A stretch of DNA of 64,000 nt from an uncultured Cocleimonas sp. (GTDB lineage: Bacteria > Pseudomonadota > Gammaproteobacteria > Thiotrichales > Thiotrichaceae). Of the stretch, positions 37,289-46,481 are shown one piece after another. The notes below the pieces were generated by a model. That model was not told the origin of the DNA, did not search any database, and saw only the letters and a list, made by a program, of their open reading frames with translations. The stretch spans positions 16,492-80,491 of the forward strand of contig NZ_CANLZW010000023.1 of NCBI RefSeq assembly GCF_947495625.1, in the 5' to 3' direction. The translations under genes and the position numbers were made by a program. The stretch's first letter is position 1; every line of letters starts with the position of its first letter.

Positions 37289-38536
37289 ATGCCAGCTTCA
37301 TCAAAATCACCCAATCGAGTCGTTATCACTGGCGCTGGCAATATCTCGTCAATGGGCTCAACCTGGGAAGAAATAAAAACATCTTTTGAAAGCAAACAAT
37401 CAAAAGTGTGTTACATGGAAGAATGGGATCAATACCCCGAGCTTAAAACGCGTCTGGCTGCACCCATCAAAGACTTTGAGCTACCAGACACCTATCGCCT
37501 AAAAAAGAAAAGAAGCATGGGTAGAGTTGCACAGATGGCTGTACGTGCCACTGAATTAGCGCTTAAAGAATCAGGTTTGTATGGTGAAGATGTCATTACT
37601 AACGGTCAGACAGGCGTGAGCTTTGGCTCTGCAACGGGCAGCAGCGCGGGTGCTGTAGAATTCTTCAGCATGCTAGAAGAACAGTCGATGGAACGCATCA
37701 ATACCACCACCTATATTCGCATGATGAGCCACACAGCAGCGGTTAATATCGGCATATATTTTGGCACCAAAGGACGCGTATACACAACCTCTAGCGCTTG
37801 TGTCGCAGGAAGCCAGGGCATTGGTTATGCCTATGAAGCTATTCAGTCGGGCAAACAAAAAGTCATGATTGCTGGTGGCGCGGAAGAGCTTTGCCCAACT
37901 CAGGCAGCGGTTTTCGATACCATCTTTGCTGCCAGTATCACCAATGACACCCCCCACCTTTCGCCCCGTCCTTTTGATAAAGATCGTGATGGCCTTGTTC
38001 TTGGCGAAGGCGCTAGCTCACTGATATTAGAATCTTACGATCACGCTAAAGAACGCGGCGCTAATATTCTGGCTGAAATCATAGGATACGGTACAAACTC
38101 TGATGGCTCGCATATCATGCGTCCGAATCAGGAGACCATGCAAAGCGTGATGCAAATGAGCCTTGATGATGCCGGAGTTACAGCAGATCAAATTGGTTAT
38201 GTTAGCGCGCACGCCACAGCGACCGAATACGGCGATATCGCAGAATCACAAGCGACGTTAAATGTACTCGGCAAAAAGCCAACCAGCTCGATTAAGAGCT
38301 ATACTGCGCATAGTCTTGGTGCCTGTGGTGCGTTTGAATTGTACTCCACTATCCAGATGATGAACGAAGGCTGGTTCGCGCCCACACTAAACCTGACTGA
38401 AGTTGATCCAAGGTGTGCTGATTTAGATTATATCCAAGGTGATCTAAGAGCGATTGATACTGATATGGTTATGAGCAATAACTTTGCATTTGGCGGGATA
38501 AATACATCTTTAATTGTAAAAAAGTTTAAAGATTAA
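37289..38536 (+). CDS. Beta-ketoacyl-ACP synthase II-like (ApeR-like)
   Basis: A 415-residue ketosynthase. Catalytic residues are Cys171 (TTSSACVAGSQ), His308 (AHATATEYGD) and His341 (YTAHSLGACG). The FabF-type RPFDKDRDGLVLGEGA segment is intact. In characterised aryl-polyene systems a separate KS of this type starts chain building on the aryl-ACP. It closes the plus-strand arm; a dispersed repeat begins 10 bases after the stop. Confidence 0.9.
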   Translation: MPASSKSPNRVVITGAGNISSMGSTWEEIKTSFESKQSKVCYMEEWDQYPELKTRLAAPIKDFELPDTYRLKKKRSMGRVAQMAVRATELALKESGLYGEDVITNGQTGVSFGSATGSSAGAVEFFSMLEEQSMERINTTTYIRMMSHTAAVNIGIYFGTKGRVYTTSSACVAGSQGIGYAYEAIQSGKQKVMIAGGAEELCPTQAAVFDTIFAASITNDTPHLSPRPFDKDRDGLVLGEGASSLILESYDHAKERGANILAEIIGYGTNSDGSHIMRPNQETMQSVMQMSLDDAGVTADQIGYVSAHATATEYGDIAESQATLNVLGKKPTSSIKSYTAHSLGACGAFELYSTIQMMNEGWFAPTLNLTEVDPRCADLDYIQGDLRAIDTDMVMSNNFAFGGINTSLIVKKFKD

Positions 38537-38545
38537 TTAGACAAA

Positions 38546-38574
38546 GTCACCCCCCTACTTTAAGGAACTTTTTT
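38546..38574 (+). repeat. Dispersed C6 repeat at the centre of the pigment cluster
   Basis: GTCACCCCCCTACTTTAAGG then AACTTTTTT. It is sense to the KS gene ending at 38536 and lies between the convergent arms of the cluster, where a terminator is expected. Confidence 0.85.
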
Positions 38575-38585
38575 CACATTAAGTG

Positions 38586-39455
38586 TTAAGGAATATTCCT
38601 GTTTGTTATCTCAACCGCTTTTCTTTCGTTTCTATCATTCCATGCTTGTCCGCGAGTTTTACGCATCAATCCTTCTACCGTTCTGGTCACGAAAATATTT
38701 TTTAATAGACTTAAACGCTGACTAAACTTGGTAGGAAATGCGCGCAAAGTCATGGAAAAGCCAATGTCTTCATAGACAATATAATGCCAATAACCAGAGG
38801 GGATGAATAAAGCATCGCCGTGGTTTAATTCTGCCTCATAACCTTTAACGTACTTTAGCGCAGGGTATTTTTCAAAATCAGGATTTAAAAAATCCACATC
38901 GTACAAAGCACTGAAAGAGAATGGCACTTTATACATAAATTGGGTTTGTTCTGGCGGAATAAGCAATACTTTTTTAACGCCACCGAAATGACACAGAATC
39001 AAATTCGCCAGATCAATATCGTAATGCATCTGGACTTTGGCGCCACGCCCACCAACGAATAAAACCGGTAGTTTCTTAAAGAACTTAAGACCGATATCAG
39101 GATAGGAGAAATCCTTAATCATCTGTGGTGCATTATTCAGAATATTATAAAAAAACATGCGTAAATCGTTTTCGCCGTTTTTCAGTAAATTCAAGTAATC
39201 ACGCAACGGCATTTCCCTCGCAGCAGCATGTTGATGTGATTTGCCTACGGCTGGTTTACTGCTGTACACAGGTACAACCTCATCACCCAGGGTTTCAATT
39301 AAATAATCGACATCCCATTTTTCTTTGGCAGGCCAGTCTTCCATAAGAGTGGGTAAGATTACCGGAATGCCAGTATCTTTATGATTTTTGAGAAATTGCT
39401 CCTTGGTAATTTCCGAAACACGCTTTACTTTATTGGGGGCAATTTTTTCAAACAT
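38586..39455 (-). CDS. JmjC/cupin-type oxygenase-like protein
   Basis: A 289-residue protein of the cupin_8/JmjC fold. The Fe(II) facial triad is visible as His144-Tyr-Asp146 (VQMHYDIDLANL) and His224 (PSGYWHYIVYED). Such enzymes use 2-oxoglutarate and O2 to hydroxylate small molecules or proteins. Genes of this fold often sit beside tryptophan-halogenase-like genes, as here: the halogenase-like gene is one base away. It ends the minus-strand arm. Substrate unknown. Confidence 0.8.
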   Translation of the reverse strand: MFEKIAPNKVKRVSEITKEQFLKNHKDTGIPVILPTLMEDWPAKEKWDVDYLIETLGDEVVPVYSSKPAVGKSHQHAAAREMPLRDYLNLLKNGENDLRMFFYNILNNAPQMIKDFSYPDIGLKFFKKLPVLFVGGRGAKVQMHYDIDLANLILCHFGGVKKVLLIPPEQTQFMYKVPFSFSALYDVDFLNPDFEKYPALKYVKGYEAELNHGDALFIPSGYWHYIVYEDIGFSMTLRAFPTKFSQRLSLLKNIFVTRTVEGLMRKTRGQAWNDRNERKAVEITNRNIP

Positions 39456-39456
39456 A

Positions 39457-40770
39457 TCAGTGACTATTCTGTTCTTTTTTTATAAAGGGTTTTACCGCAT
39501 AGCCGTTCAAGACTTCCTGATCCTTCAATAGCTGGCGACAGCCATGGTACAACAGGGATTGATTTACCTTAGAACGAGTTTTGATACCAGTGACCATCGA
39601 TGAAATTATTCTGCTGTATAGTTTCTCAGCCATTTTACCCACAACTGACGACTTGGGATTTTCCTGTATGGACTTGCCCTGTTCGGACAAACTCATCAAT
39701 CGGCCATCGTAAAAATAATCAATCAGTGTCGTCCACGACTGATGCCAGCTATTTACCTGTTGAGAATATTTTTCTAAATTCGCCGAGGTAATTTTAGGAC
39801 TACTGAATACGATTTCATCAATGCTTTGTGCCGCATTTAAGGCCATAAAAACACCGGGGGATAACATCGGATCGACAAAACCAAAAGCATCACCCAACAT
39901 AACCCAGCCCTTTCCATAGCCTTTTTCAGAAAGTAATTGGTAATTAGAATAACGCATGACTTTGCTTATACGTTTGGCGTTCTTTCCTTCGTCTTTTAGC
40001 AAGGAATTGTGTTTAATTACATTATCTAAACGTTCTTCCGGGGTTTCTCCGTAACTCTTGGCGGCCTGTTTATTAAGCACCACACCGACAGATAATCTCC
40101 CTTTCAAAGGTATTTGCCATGACCAGCCGTGATCTAATATGGAAACAACAATTTGGCCTTCAATCACTTCTTTGTATTCGAAGTTCTCAAAATGAGCAAA
40201 ATACGCAATATCATCACGACCACCACGTTTTGCCGGAATATCAAGCAAGCGGCTAAAAAGACGACTTCTCCCCGACGCATCAATCAAAATATCTGGATGT
40301 GTTTCTGTGCTCAATCCAGCATCATTCAAAGACACTTCAGACAGAATTAAATCTCGCTCTGAATTCTCAGGCGCTAATTCTAATGTCGCTTTTTTATTCA
40401 CAAATCGAACACCAACCTCTTCAGCGCGTTGGCGTATCAGTGAATCTAGTTGTGGGCGAGGCGTATTGTAAGAAAAGTTAGGATAATGTTTACCGGGCGT
40501 TTGAAACGGGATATCCATGCGTATGCCACTGCCATGCCTAAAGGATGCACCCCGTTTAATTTGTGAAATAGCGGCGACTTTTTCTTCAATTCCTAAGCGA
40601 CGGAAAATGGGCACGACTGCGGGCAAATTTGATTCGCCTACGATTAATTCTGGTTTGCTCAAATTATCATAAATAGTGACCGCGATACCTCTCTCTATGA
40701 GAAAGCATCCTAGCGCGCAGCCTGATGGCCCCGCACCTATAATCGCAACACTTTTAACTTGTTTATCCAT
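39457..40770 (-). CDS. Flavin-dependent halogenase-like oxidoreductase 2
   Basis: A 437-residue FAD protein. GAGPSG (12-17), VGESN (44-48), Lys72 in IKRGASFRHG and WSWQIP (216-221) reproduce the halogenase pattern GxGxxG, GE(S/A), KxGAxF and WxWxIP. GDAFGFVDPMLSPGVFMALNA is the FAD-contacting late motif. It is likely a flavin halogenase or close relative acting on the aryl head or polyene. ATG at 40770 is used; an upstream GTG at 40773 is possible. Confidence 0.75.
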   Translation of the reverse strand: MDKQVKSVAIIGAGPSGCALGCFLIERGIAVTIYDNLSKPELIVGESNLPAVVPIFRRLGIEEKVAAISQIKRGASFRHGSGIRMDIPFQTPGKHYPNFSYNTPRPQLDSLIRQRAEEVGVRFVNKKATLELAPENSERDLILSEVSLNDAGLSTETHPDILIDASGRSRLFSRLLDIPAKRGGRDDIAYFAHFENFEYKEVIEGQIVVSILDHGWSWQIPLKGRLSVGVVLNKQAAKSYGETPEERLDNVIKHNSLLKDEGKNAKRISKVMRYSNYQLLSEKGYGKGWVMLGDAFGFVDPMLSPGVFMALNAAQSIDEIVFSSPKITSANLEKYSQQVNSWHQSWTTLIDYFYDGRLMSLSEQGKSIQENPKSSVVGKMAEKLYSRIISSMVTGIKTRSKVNQSLLYHGCRQLLKDQEVLNGYAVKPFIKKEQNSH

Positions 40771-40816
40771 CACTTTTTGATTGTTGGTTTGCTAAAAACT
40801 ATTTGTTCATCGCAAG

Positions 40817-41560
40817 CTAACACATGCCACCATTGACGCTAATCGTCTGGCGCGTGATATAAGCCGCTTTATCAGAAAACAGAAAACTAATGGTTGATGA
40901 TATATCACTGGCTTGACCAAAAGTGCCCATCGGGATCATCTTTTTAGCTTCTTTGACATAGGCCTCTTCTTTAAAAAGCCCCTCAGTCATATCTGTCTCG
41001 ATGACTCCGGGAGCAACCGAATTAACAGTGATTTTACGTTTCGCCAATTCGATAGCGAGCGATTTACTTGCGCCTATAATACCTGCTTTGGCAGCACTAT
41101 AATTTACCTGACCACGATTTCCGATTAAACCAGATACAGAGGTTAAGGTCACAATTCTACCGCCCTGTCTTAAACGAATCATTGGCATAATCAATGGGTA
41201 TAACACATTATAGAAGCCATCCAGATTGGTGTGAATCACACTATCCCACTGTTCGGCTTCCATCGCTGGGAATGCGGCGTCGTCAGCGATACCAGCATTA
41301 CAAACAACACCATAGAAAGCCCCGTTTTTCTCTAAATCTGCCTCTAACAAGGCTTTGGTTTGTTCTCTATCACCAATATCAAATTGCATGATTTGACCTG
41401 AGCCACCCGCTTTTTCGATAAGCTCAAGCACTTCATCCGCAGCTTTTTGATTACTATTGTAATGCACAGTGACATCAAAGCCATCAGCGGCAAGTTCAAT
41501 CGCGGTTGCCTTGCCGATACCTCGACTGGCGCCAGTGACCAATACTCTTTTTTTACTCAT
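40817..41560 (-). CDS. 3-ketoacyl-ACP reductase, FabG-like (ApeQ-like)
   Basis: A 247-residue short-chain dehydrogenase. The NADP-binding GASRGIGKATA is near the N-terminus, with NAG in VVCNAGIAD and the catalytic YSAAKAG (Tyr and Lys) at mid-protein. The C-terminus (TRQTISVNGGMC) fits FabG. It should reduce the beta-keto group in each polyene extension cycle. It lies between MMPL and the flavoprotein genes in the minus-strand operon. Confidence 0.9.
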   Translation of the reverse strand: MSKKRVLVTGASRGIGKATAIELAADGFDVTVHYNSNQKAADEVLELIEKAGGSGQIMQFDIGDREQTKALLEADLEKNGAFYGVVCNAGIADDAAFPAMEAEQWDSVIHTNLDGFYNVLYPLIMPMIRLRQGGRIVTLTSVSGLIGNRGQVNYSAAKAGIIGASKSLAIELAKRKITVNSVAPGVIETDMTEGLFKEEAYVKEAKKMIPMGTFGQASDISSTISFLFSDKAAYITRQTISVNGGMC

Positions 41561-41591
41561 GATTTGTTTTCCATAACAGCGAACTCTATCT

Positions 41592-44021
41592 CTATTTATA
41601 ACGTGTTATTGCTTTGTTTGCCAAAAACTCGGCATAGATCAACGAAGCAATTAAATTAAAACTATTTCCAATAAATAAAATCATACCAAAACTTTGTGCA
41701 ACCGGAATAGCGCTTAAACCTAATAATCCGAAAGACAACAGGCTTGTGATTGCGGAAATAAAGATCGCCTGCTGCGTAACATTTCCGTCTTGAAGTTCAT
41801 AGGCAAATATACCGTAATCCATCCCCAAGCCCAGCACCAGAAACAATGCCATCACATGAAATAGATTGAAGGACACACCCAATACATTCAATAACACAAT
41901 TAACGCTGCGGTGGCACACAATGGAACCAGAACAATGTTTAAAGCAGATAATTTACGATAGCGACTCAGTATTAAAAGTGCAATTAAAGCATAGGCTACA
42001 AGTAACAATTGAGTGGCTGAAACGCGCTGATCTGCCAATGATTTTTTCGCGCTTTCGACCGTATTCACATAGTTTACAAAAGGCATCGTGTTGCTTAGCT
42101 TTTCTAGAGCTTCAAAGTCTGTTCCTTTGGCGATTAAGATAAAGTTTCGAAAATTGTCCCCAGCTTTGCTATTTTTATGCCCCTGTTCTACAGGACTTTT
42201 TGCAACCTGATCTTTTTTTGTATACCAAAGCGGTGGCAGTATCTCTTTAAAAAGCTCGTTCAGTTGTTGCGGCTCTAGAATCAGTTTTTCTGAATTTGCA
42301 TATTCAGTTTTGATGACTTTTGCCTTACTTTTTTCAGCACCCAATAAGGAATACAAGGCATCAACGGCTTGATTGTCTCCGTATAGCTTTCCCTGTATCT
42401 GATAGTTCTCACGCTGCTGTTGAGGCGTTGGCAACCATTGCGTAATACTTTTAAAATTATCGGCTATAAGTGGGGGGGTGGCTTTTACTTTATCGTAAAA
42501 CGACTCTGTTAGGCCAATAAGCTCTTCAGAGCTCTGACCACTGATTACCACGAATCTACCTGGTTCATAGTCCGAAGCTATTTGGGATACAGCAACCTCA
42601 CTCGCTAATATCTCTGGATCAGGCGTAAAGAAAAAACGTGGATCATCACTGGTTTTAACAGCAAATATACTGAGCGCCAAACTCAGCATTAATAGCACAA
42701 TCGTTATAACCACGATTCTGGGACTAAATACCGTTAAGGGTCGCTTGAAAATATTTAATATTGTATTGATGACTGTGTTATTCACCTTAATTCTTTTACT
42801 CGAATATTGCCCTAAACAGATAACGCTTAACCACGCCATTGTTAATCCACAGCAAGAAAACACAGCCACCTTTTTCAAGGCATCGAGTTGAGAAAAATAT
42901 AAGGCCAAATATCCTAATAGTGACGTCACCAAACTTAATAACAGCGCGCTATGTAATCTGGATTGCGAATGCTCAACACCACGTTCTGCGCCAGCACTTA
43001 CGCCATCTGATAAAGCCTGGGACTGATGGAAGAAATAATGAATCGAATAGTCGATTACAATACCAATCAAACTTGCGCCAAACACGATGGTTAATATGTG
43101 AATTTTTCCGTAAATAAAATGCGAAACAGCAAAGGCAAAAGCAACGCCAAAAGCAATCGATAAAAACGGCAGTATCAACGGCACCACACTACGAAACGTT
43201 AAGAGCAATACCAGCAGCACGCCAACCATCGAAATAGTGGATATAAAACTGATATCTTTTTTAGATTTACTCGCCGCATCCACGGCAAAGAAAAACACAC
43301 CTGAGCGCAGTATTTCAATCTTGTATTTGTCTTTAAGGTCTTTACTAATCGTGTTGATATCAGCAAGCAGTTGATTCTGCCCGTCTAATCCCAGCCCATC
43401 TTTTTGCAATTTAGTTTGGATAACAGCGTAATGTTTTTTGTGCTTTTTATTTTGCTCGGCATCATCACTACTGCTAGCTTCAGAACCATGGGTTTGCGCC
43501 TGTTCCAAATCTGCGCTTATCTTTTGCAGAAACTCACTAAAATATTCGCTATGAACGCCTAGAGGGTCTTTTTCAAAAGACATGAGTGGTGCATTTGTGA
43601 GTCGAAACAGCTTCGCCTGAGCTTGTTTTGCAAGCTCTTCTGCACTTTCTTCTTTAATATTTTTCTGCGCTGTTGCAGTGAGTAAGTGAAACCGATATTT
43701 CGCCAGTGAATCAATGATATCAGTCAGCGATAAAGCATCACTCGATAAAACAGTTAATGGCTTAAGTTCGGATAAGCGTTTGCTCAAATCTGCCTTTGCT
43801 GCATCAAGTTGTTGCTTATCATCAGCACCTACGACGAACAAAATATTACGACTGATATTTTCAGTCAGTCCATCCATCGCATCTTGTGTTGATTGATCTA
43901 ATTCCAGATCTGGTGAAAGATCACCAAGGCTGGTATCGACAACGAGTTTGCCGCTGTTTTGAAAAAAGAAGGCAAGCGTAAAAACAATGCAGATTACAAA
44001 TAGTGATCGCCAAACAATCAT
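41592..44021 (-). CDS. MMPL/RND-type exporter of the pigment cluster (ApeM-like)
   Basis: An 809-residue transporter with two similar halves, each with a large extracytoplasmic loop and about six helices (GVLLVLLLTFRSVVPLILPF, FGASLIGIVIDYSIHYFFHQ in the first; FLVLGLGMDYGIFAYEL in the second). The Asp in IDYSIHY and MDYGIFAY is the usual proton-relay position. It probably moves the finished lipid across the inner membrane. A copy of the dispersed repeat lies in frame at about residues 511-520 (VKATPPLIADNF). Confidence 0.9.
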   Translation of the reverse strand: MIVWRSLFVICIVFTLAFFFQNSGKLVVDTSLGDLSPDLELDQSTQDAMDGLTENISRNILFVVGADDKQQLDAAKADLSKRLSELKPLTVLSSDALSLTDIIDSLAKYRFHLLTATAQKNIKEESAEELAKQAQAKLFRLTNAPLMSFEKDPLGVHSEYFSEFLQKISADLEQAQTHGSEASSSDDAEQNKKHKKHYAVIQTKLQKDGLGLDGQNQLLADINTISKDLKDKYKIEILRSGVFFFAVDAASKSKKDISFISTISMVGVLLVLLLTFRSVVPLILPFLSIAFGVAFAFAVSHFIYGKIHILTIVFGASLIGIVIDYSIHYFFHQSQALSDGVSAGAERGVEHSQSRLHSALLLSLVTSLLGYLALYFSQLDALKKVAVFSCCGLTMAWLSVICLGQYSSKRIKVNNTVINTILNIFKRPLTVFSPRIVVITIVLLMLSLALSIFAVKTSDDPRFFFTPDPEILASEVAVSQIASDYEPGRFVVISGQSSEELIGLTESFYDKVKATPPLIADNFKSITQWLPTPQQQRENYQIQGKLYGDNQAVDALYSLLGAEKSKAKVIKTEYANSEKLILEPQQLNELFKEILPPLWYTKKDQVAKSPVEQGHKNSKAGDNFRNFILIAKGTDFEALEKLSNTMPFVNYVNTVESAKKSLADQRVSATQLLLVAYALIALLILSRYRKLSALNIVLVPLCATAALIVLLNVLGVSFNLFHVMALFLVLGLGMDYGIFAYELQDGNVTQQAIFISAITSLLSFGLLGLSAIPVAQSFGMILFIGNSFNLIASLIYAEFLANKAITRYK
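42461..42487 (-). repeat. Dispersed repeat copy inside the MMPL gene
   Basis: On the coding strand, AAAGCCACCCCCCCACTTATAG then CCG. It has C7-A instead of C6-TA and keeps the ACTTATAG tail, so it aligns with the intergenic copies over about 22 bases. It adds no frameshift. Confidence 0.7.
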
Positions 44022-44031
44022 GAATGATTAC

Positions 44032-44736
44032 TCAGTTTTGGCCGCTGGTAGTGATACGAACTGGATTCAATAATAATTTACAGCCATCAGCAGAAAGCGA
44101 TGCACACCTCTCTGAAAATGCAGCATCTTTAGAGAGTTTATCGTTCATCGCATATTGCTGTTTTTCGCTACTCACTATTCTGGTTACTTGCTGGTTTTTA
44201 TCGGTGATTGAAATCTGTAACTCTTTTTTAGTATTTGGCTTTGCTAACACAACAGAATCAATAGCCTGTTTCACCATTTTATTTTTCGGTACTAAGCTTA
44301 ACTCAACGCCTGTCGTATCATTCTTTGAAATCTGGAAATCGAATTCTTTTGCTATGAACTCAGTATTGCCAGCCATCAAGCCCAGTAACAGATTTGCCAA
44401 AAAGTCATGCTGAACGCCATCCAGAATTTCAACAGAAAGTTTTTCTGGCACTAAAAAGTTGAGTTTTTGATTAGTAAAAACCAGCGACTCGACAATCGGC
44501 TTTTGCGTTTTCCAGATTAAACCTAAATCACAGGAATAAATGAATTCGCCCATTGAAACCAATGGAACTGGTAGACTTTTTATTTGCTTGCTTTGACTGA
44601 ACTCACCGGAGAAGTTACACGCTTCTGGCATCATAGACTTTAATGCTTTTATGTTTTCTGGCGTATTGGCGCTTAGTGAAACACTACTAACTACACTGGC
44701 CATCAAACAAAGCATTAACAAAAAAGGTCTAATCAT
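44032..44736 (-). CDS. LolA-like periplasmic carrier (ApeL-like)
   Basis: A 234-residue secreted protein. The signal peptide is MIRPFLLMLCLMASVVSSVS with cleavage near LSA. The body has a LolA/LolB-like beta pattern: FSGEFSQSKQIKSLPVPLVS, GEFIYSCDLGLIWKTQKP and later VELSLVPKNKMVKQAI. It is expected to shuttle the exported lipid across the periplasm. Its last bases are 11 before the MMPL start, and it overlaps the thioesterase gene by four bases, so all three are co-expressed. Confidence 0.85.
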   Translation of the reverse strand: MIRPFLLMLCLMASVVSSVSLSANTPENIKALKSMMPEACNFSGEFSQSKQIKSLPVPLVSMGEFIYSCDLGLIWKTQKPIVESLVFTNQKLNFLVPEKLSVEILDGVQHDFLANLLLGLMAGNTEFIAKEFDFQISKNDTTGVELSLVPKNKMVKQAIDSVVLAKPNTKKELQISITDKNQQVTRIVSSEKQQYAMNDKLSKDAAFSERCASLSADGCKLLLNPVRITTSGQN

Positions 44737-45212
44737 GCATCACCTTGTTCTTCTGGTTTTTCATCAGCTAGGGCCTTAAATGCAGCATCGACGCTATCCA
44801 GGAGTTGTTTAGGCGCATCAAACTGGGTGATTTCTTCTGGCATCTTTACAGCAAATTGCGTCGTCTGCCCCTTGGTAACCACATCTCGCGTTGCGACATC
44901 AACAATTAGATAATCGATAACGAGCTTATGCTCCCACTCTTTCAGTTCTGCAGTAATTTCAAACTGCTGTTCAAACCGCAAAGGCCTGATGTACTTGGTG
45001 TGCAGATCAACCACTGGATAAAAATAGCCAGTTTCTTCCATATCTGCATAGGTGAAGCCTATTTTAGACAGCAATTTACAGCGCGCTATTTCAAAATATT
45101 TCGGGTAGTTGCCATGCCATACGATGCGATATGAATCGACATCATAAAAACCCACTTCCATGGGAAGTGTGACACTCAGTGTCGGACCTGCTTTTTTTGA
45201 ATTGGTTTTCAT
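44733..45212 (-). CDS. 4HBT hotdog thioesterase (ApeK-like)
   Basis: A 159-residue hotdog thioesterase. VGFYDVDSYRIVWHGNYPKYFE matches the 4-hydroxybenzoyl-CoA-thioesterase motif with the catalytic Asp (FYDVD) and the conserved WHGNY. It should release or edit acyl-ACP in the pathway. It overlaps the LolA-like gene by four bases and follows the ACP gene by 16. Confidence 0.88.
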   Translation of the reverse strand: MKTNSKKAGPTLSVTLPMEVGFYDVDSYRIVWHGNYPKYFEIARCKLLSKIGFTYADMEETGYFYPVVDLHTKYIRPLRFEQQFEITAELKEWEHKLVIDYLIVDVATRDVVTKGQTTQFAVKMPEEITQFDAPKQLLDSVDAAFKALADEKPEEQGDA

Positions 45213-45228
45213 TAAACTGATATTTCTA

Positions 45229-45480
45229 TTAGATTTCTACGATGATTTTAACCACATCATCGATAGTTCTCGCATCTTTAAATAGCTTCGGTGATAAATC
45301 TTTGCCGGTATGCTTTTTTAGCTCTACCATCAGATCAACCGTATCAATACTGTCAATATCAAGGTCTTGATAGAGGCGCGCATCTGCGACCAGTTCTGCT
45401 TCTTCTAATTCAAATAACTCGATTAATTTTTCTTTCAACTGTTGAAGAGTTTGTTGGTAGCTTTGTTCATAACTGCTCAT
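45229..45480 (-). CDS. Acyl carrier protein 1 of the cluster
   Basis: An 83-residue ACP. Ser44 in DLDIDSIDTVDL is the phosphopantetheine site (DSxD motif). The surrounding helices are acidic (LEEAELVADARL). It carries the growing chain. A second ACP is encoded at 47681. No phosphopantetheinyl transferase gene is visible in the cluster. Confidence 0.93.
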   Translation of the reverse strand: MSSYEQSYQQTLQQLKEKLIELFELEEAELVADARLYQDLDIDSIDTVDLMVELKKHTGKDLSPKLFKDARTIDDVVKIIVEI

Positions 45481-45625
45481 ACTGTAACGCTCATATTTAT
45501 TCTAACTCACTGTATATATTCTTATGCGCAATTGTACTATTAAACGCATTATGAATCTTTCCAAAAAAAAACGCCTGAGCTCTGCATAAATTCCATTTAT
45601 GTTTTTTAACAACAAAAACATAATG

Positions 45626-46438
45626 TCATTCAAAGTGGGGGGGTGGCTTATCAGTTTTGGTTGTATAGTTATCTAATTGCTTAATTGCCGTTAGATAATA
45701 GTCTCTTAAAAAATCAGTTAAACGACGGTATTGAATAGTTCTTGCCAAGCTTGTATCAATGCATTCCTCAATGGTTAACGTAGGATTTATCCGCACTAAA
45801 ATTTTTGATTTGATATCAGGAAGCTGATACCAGCTTTCATACTTTTGCAAAGCACGCGGCGAACACGTTATAAGAAAAGGAACAATATCGCTATTTGCAT
45901 GAATCGCAATATTTGCGGCACCACGTTTGAATTCCAATTGAGTGTCGTATTGGTTACGCGTACCTTCAGGAAATATTAGAATATTTTCACCAGCGGCAAG
46001 TTTCTCCGCAGCCATGCCTACCAGATCTTCTTCATCATTAGGAATATAACCGGCCAGACTCACGGTTAGGCGTGTTACAAGATTACGAAAAAGTGCTTCT
46101 TTCACCACGCAACATACATCATCTACATAGGCTAAAATAAATAACGCATCAATCAACATAGAATGATTGGAAATGACAACTTTGCCTTTGATTTCATCGC
46201 TATTAAGTCGTTCTAAATCATAAGACATCAATCCCAGAAATTGCATAAAATCAACATAGAACTTACACAGTCTTTGTATGGTTTTACGGATTTTTTTCTG
46301 CTTCCCTTCCTGATCCTTTACAAAAACAACAATCAAAACAGCATGAATGACAGGAAAGAATGCGCCCACAGTAAATACAATATAACTAATGCCTGCAGCG
46401 ATAATCCGCCAGTAATGGTTGAGAGATAGGATCTTCAA
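45626..46438 (-). CDS. PlsC-type 1-acylglycerol-phosphate acyltransferase-like
   Basis: A 270-residue acyltransferase of the PlsC family. VVISNHSMLIDALFI holds HX4D (NHSMLID), and LIFPEGTRNQ is the second motif. A hydrophobic N-terminal helix anchors it. It likely attaches an acyl chain to the lipid carrying the pigment. The last residues (DKPPPHFE) are encoded by a dispersed-repeat copy that runs up to two codons before the stop, so the tail may be repeat-derived. Confidence 0.87.
   Translation of the reverse strand: MKILSLNHYWRIIAAGISYIVFTVGAFFPVIHAVLIVVFVKDQEGKQKKIRKTIQRLCKFYVDFMQFLGLMSYDLERLNSDEIKGKVVISNHSMLIDALFILAYVDDVCCVVKEALFRNLVTRLTVSLAGYIPNDEEDLVGMAAEKLAAGENILIFPEGTRNQYDTQLEFKRGAANIAIHANSDIVPFLITCSPRALQKYESWYQLPDIKSKILVRINPTLTIEECIDTSLARTIQYRRLTDFLRDYYLTAIKQLDNYTTKTDKPPPHFE
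45631..45650 (-). repeat. Dispersed repeat copy at the 3' end of the PlsC-like gene
   Basis: On the coding strand, TAAGCCACCCCCCCACTTTG. It has the C7-A variant seen in the MMPL copy. It forms the last coding triplets (Lys-Pro-Pro-Pro-His-Phe-Glu) just before the TGA stop at 45626. Confidence 0.75.
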
Positions 46439-46481
46439 GGATTTATCTGGGAATAGATAGAAGGACGTTTAAAGTCAAACA

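Noticed and set aside
37945..37965. TGACACCCCCCACCTTT inside the KS gene, similar to the repeat core
   Set aside because: It encodes a normal KS segment just before RPFDKDRDG and lacks the conserved tail.
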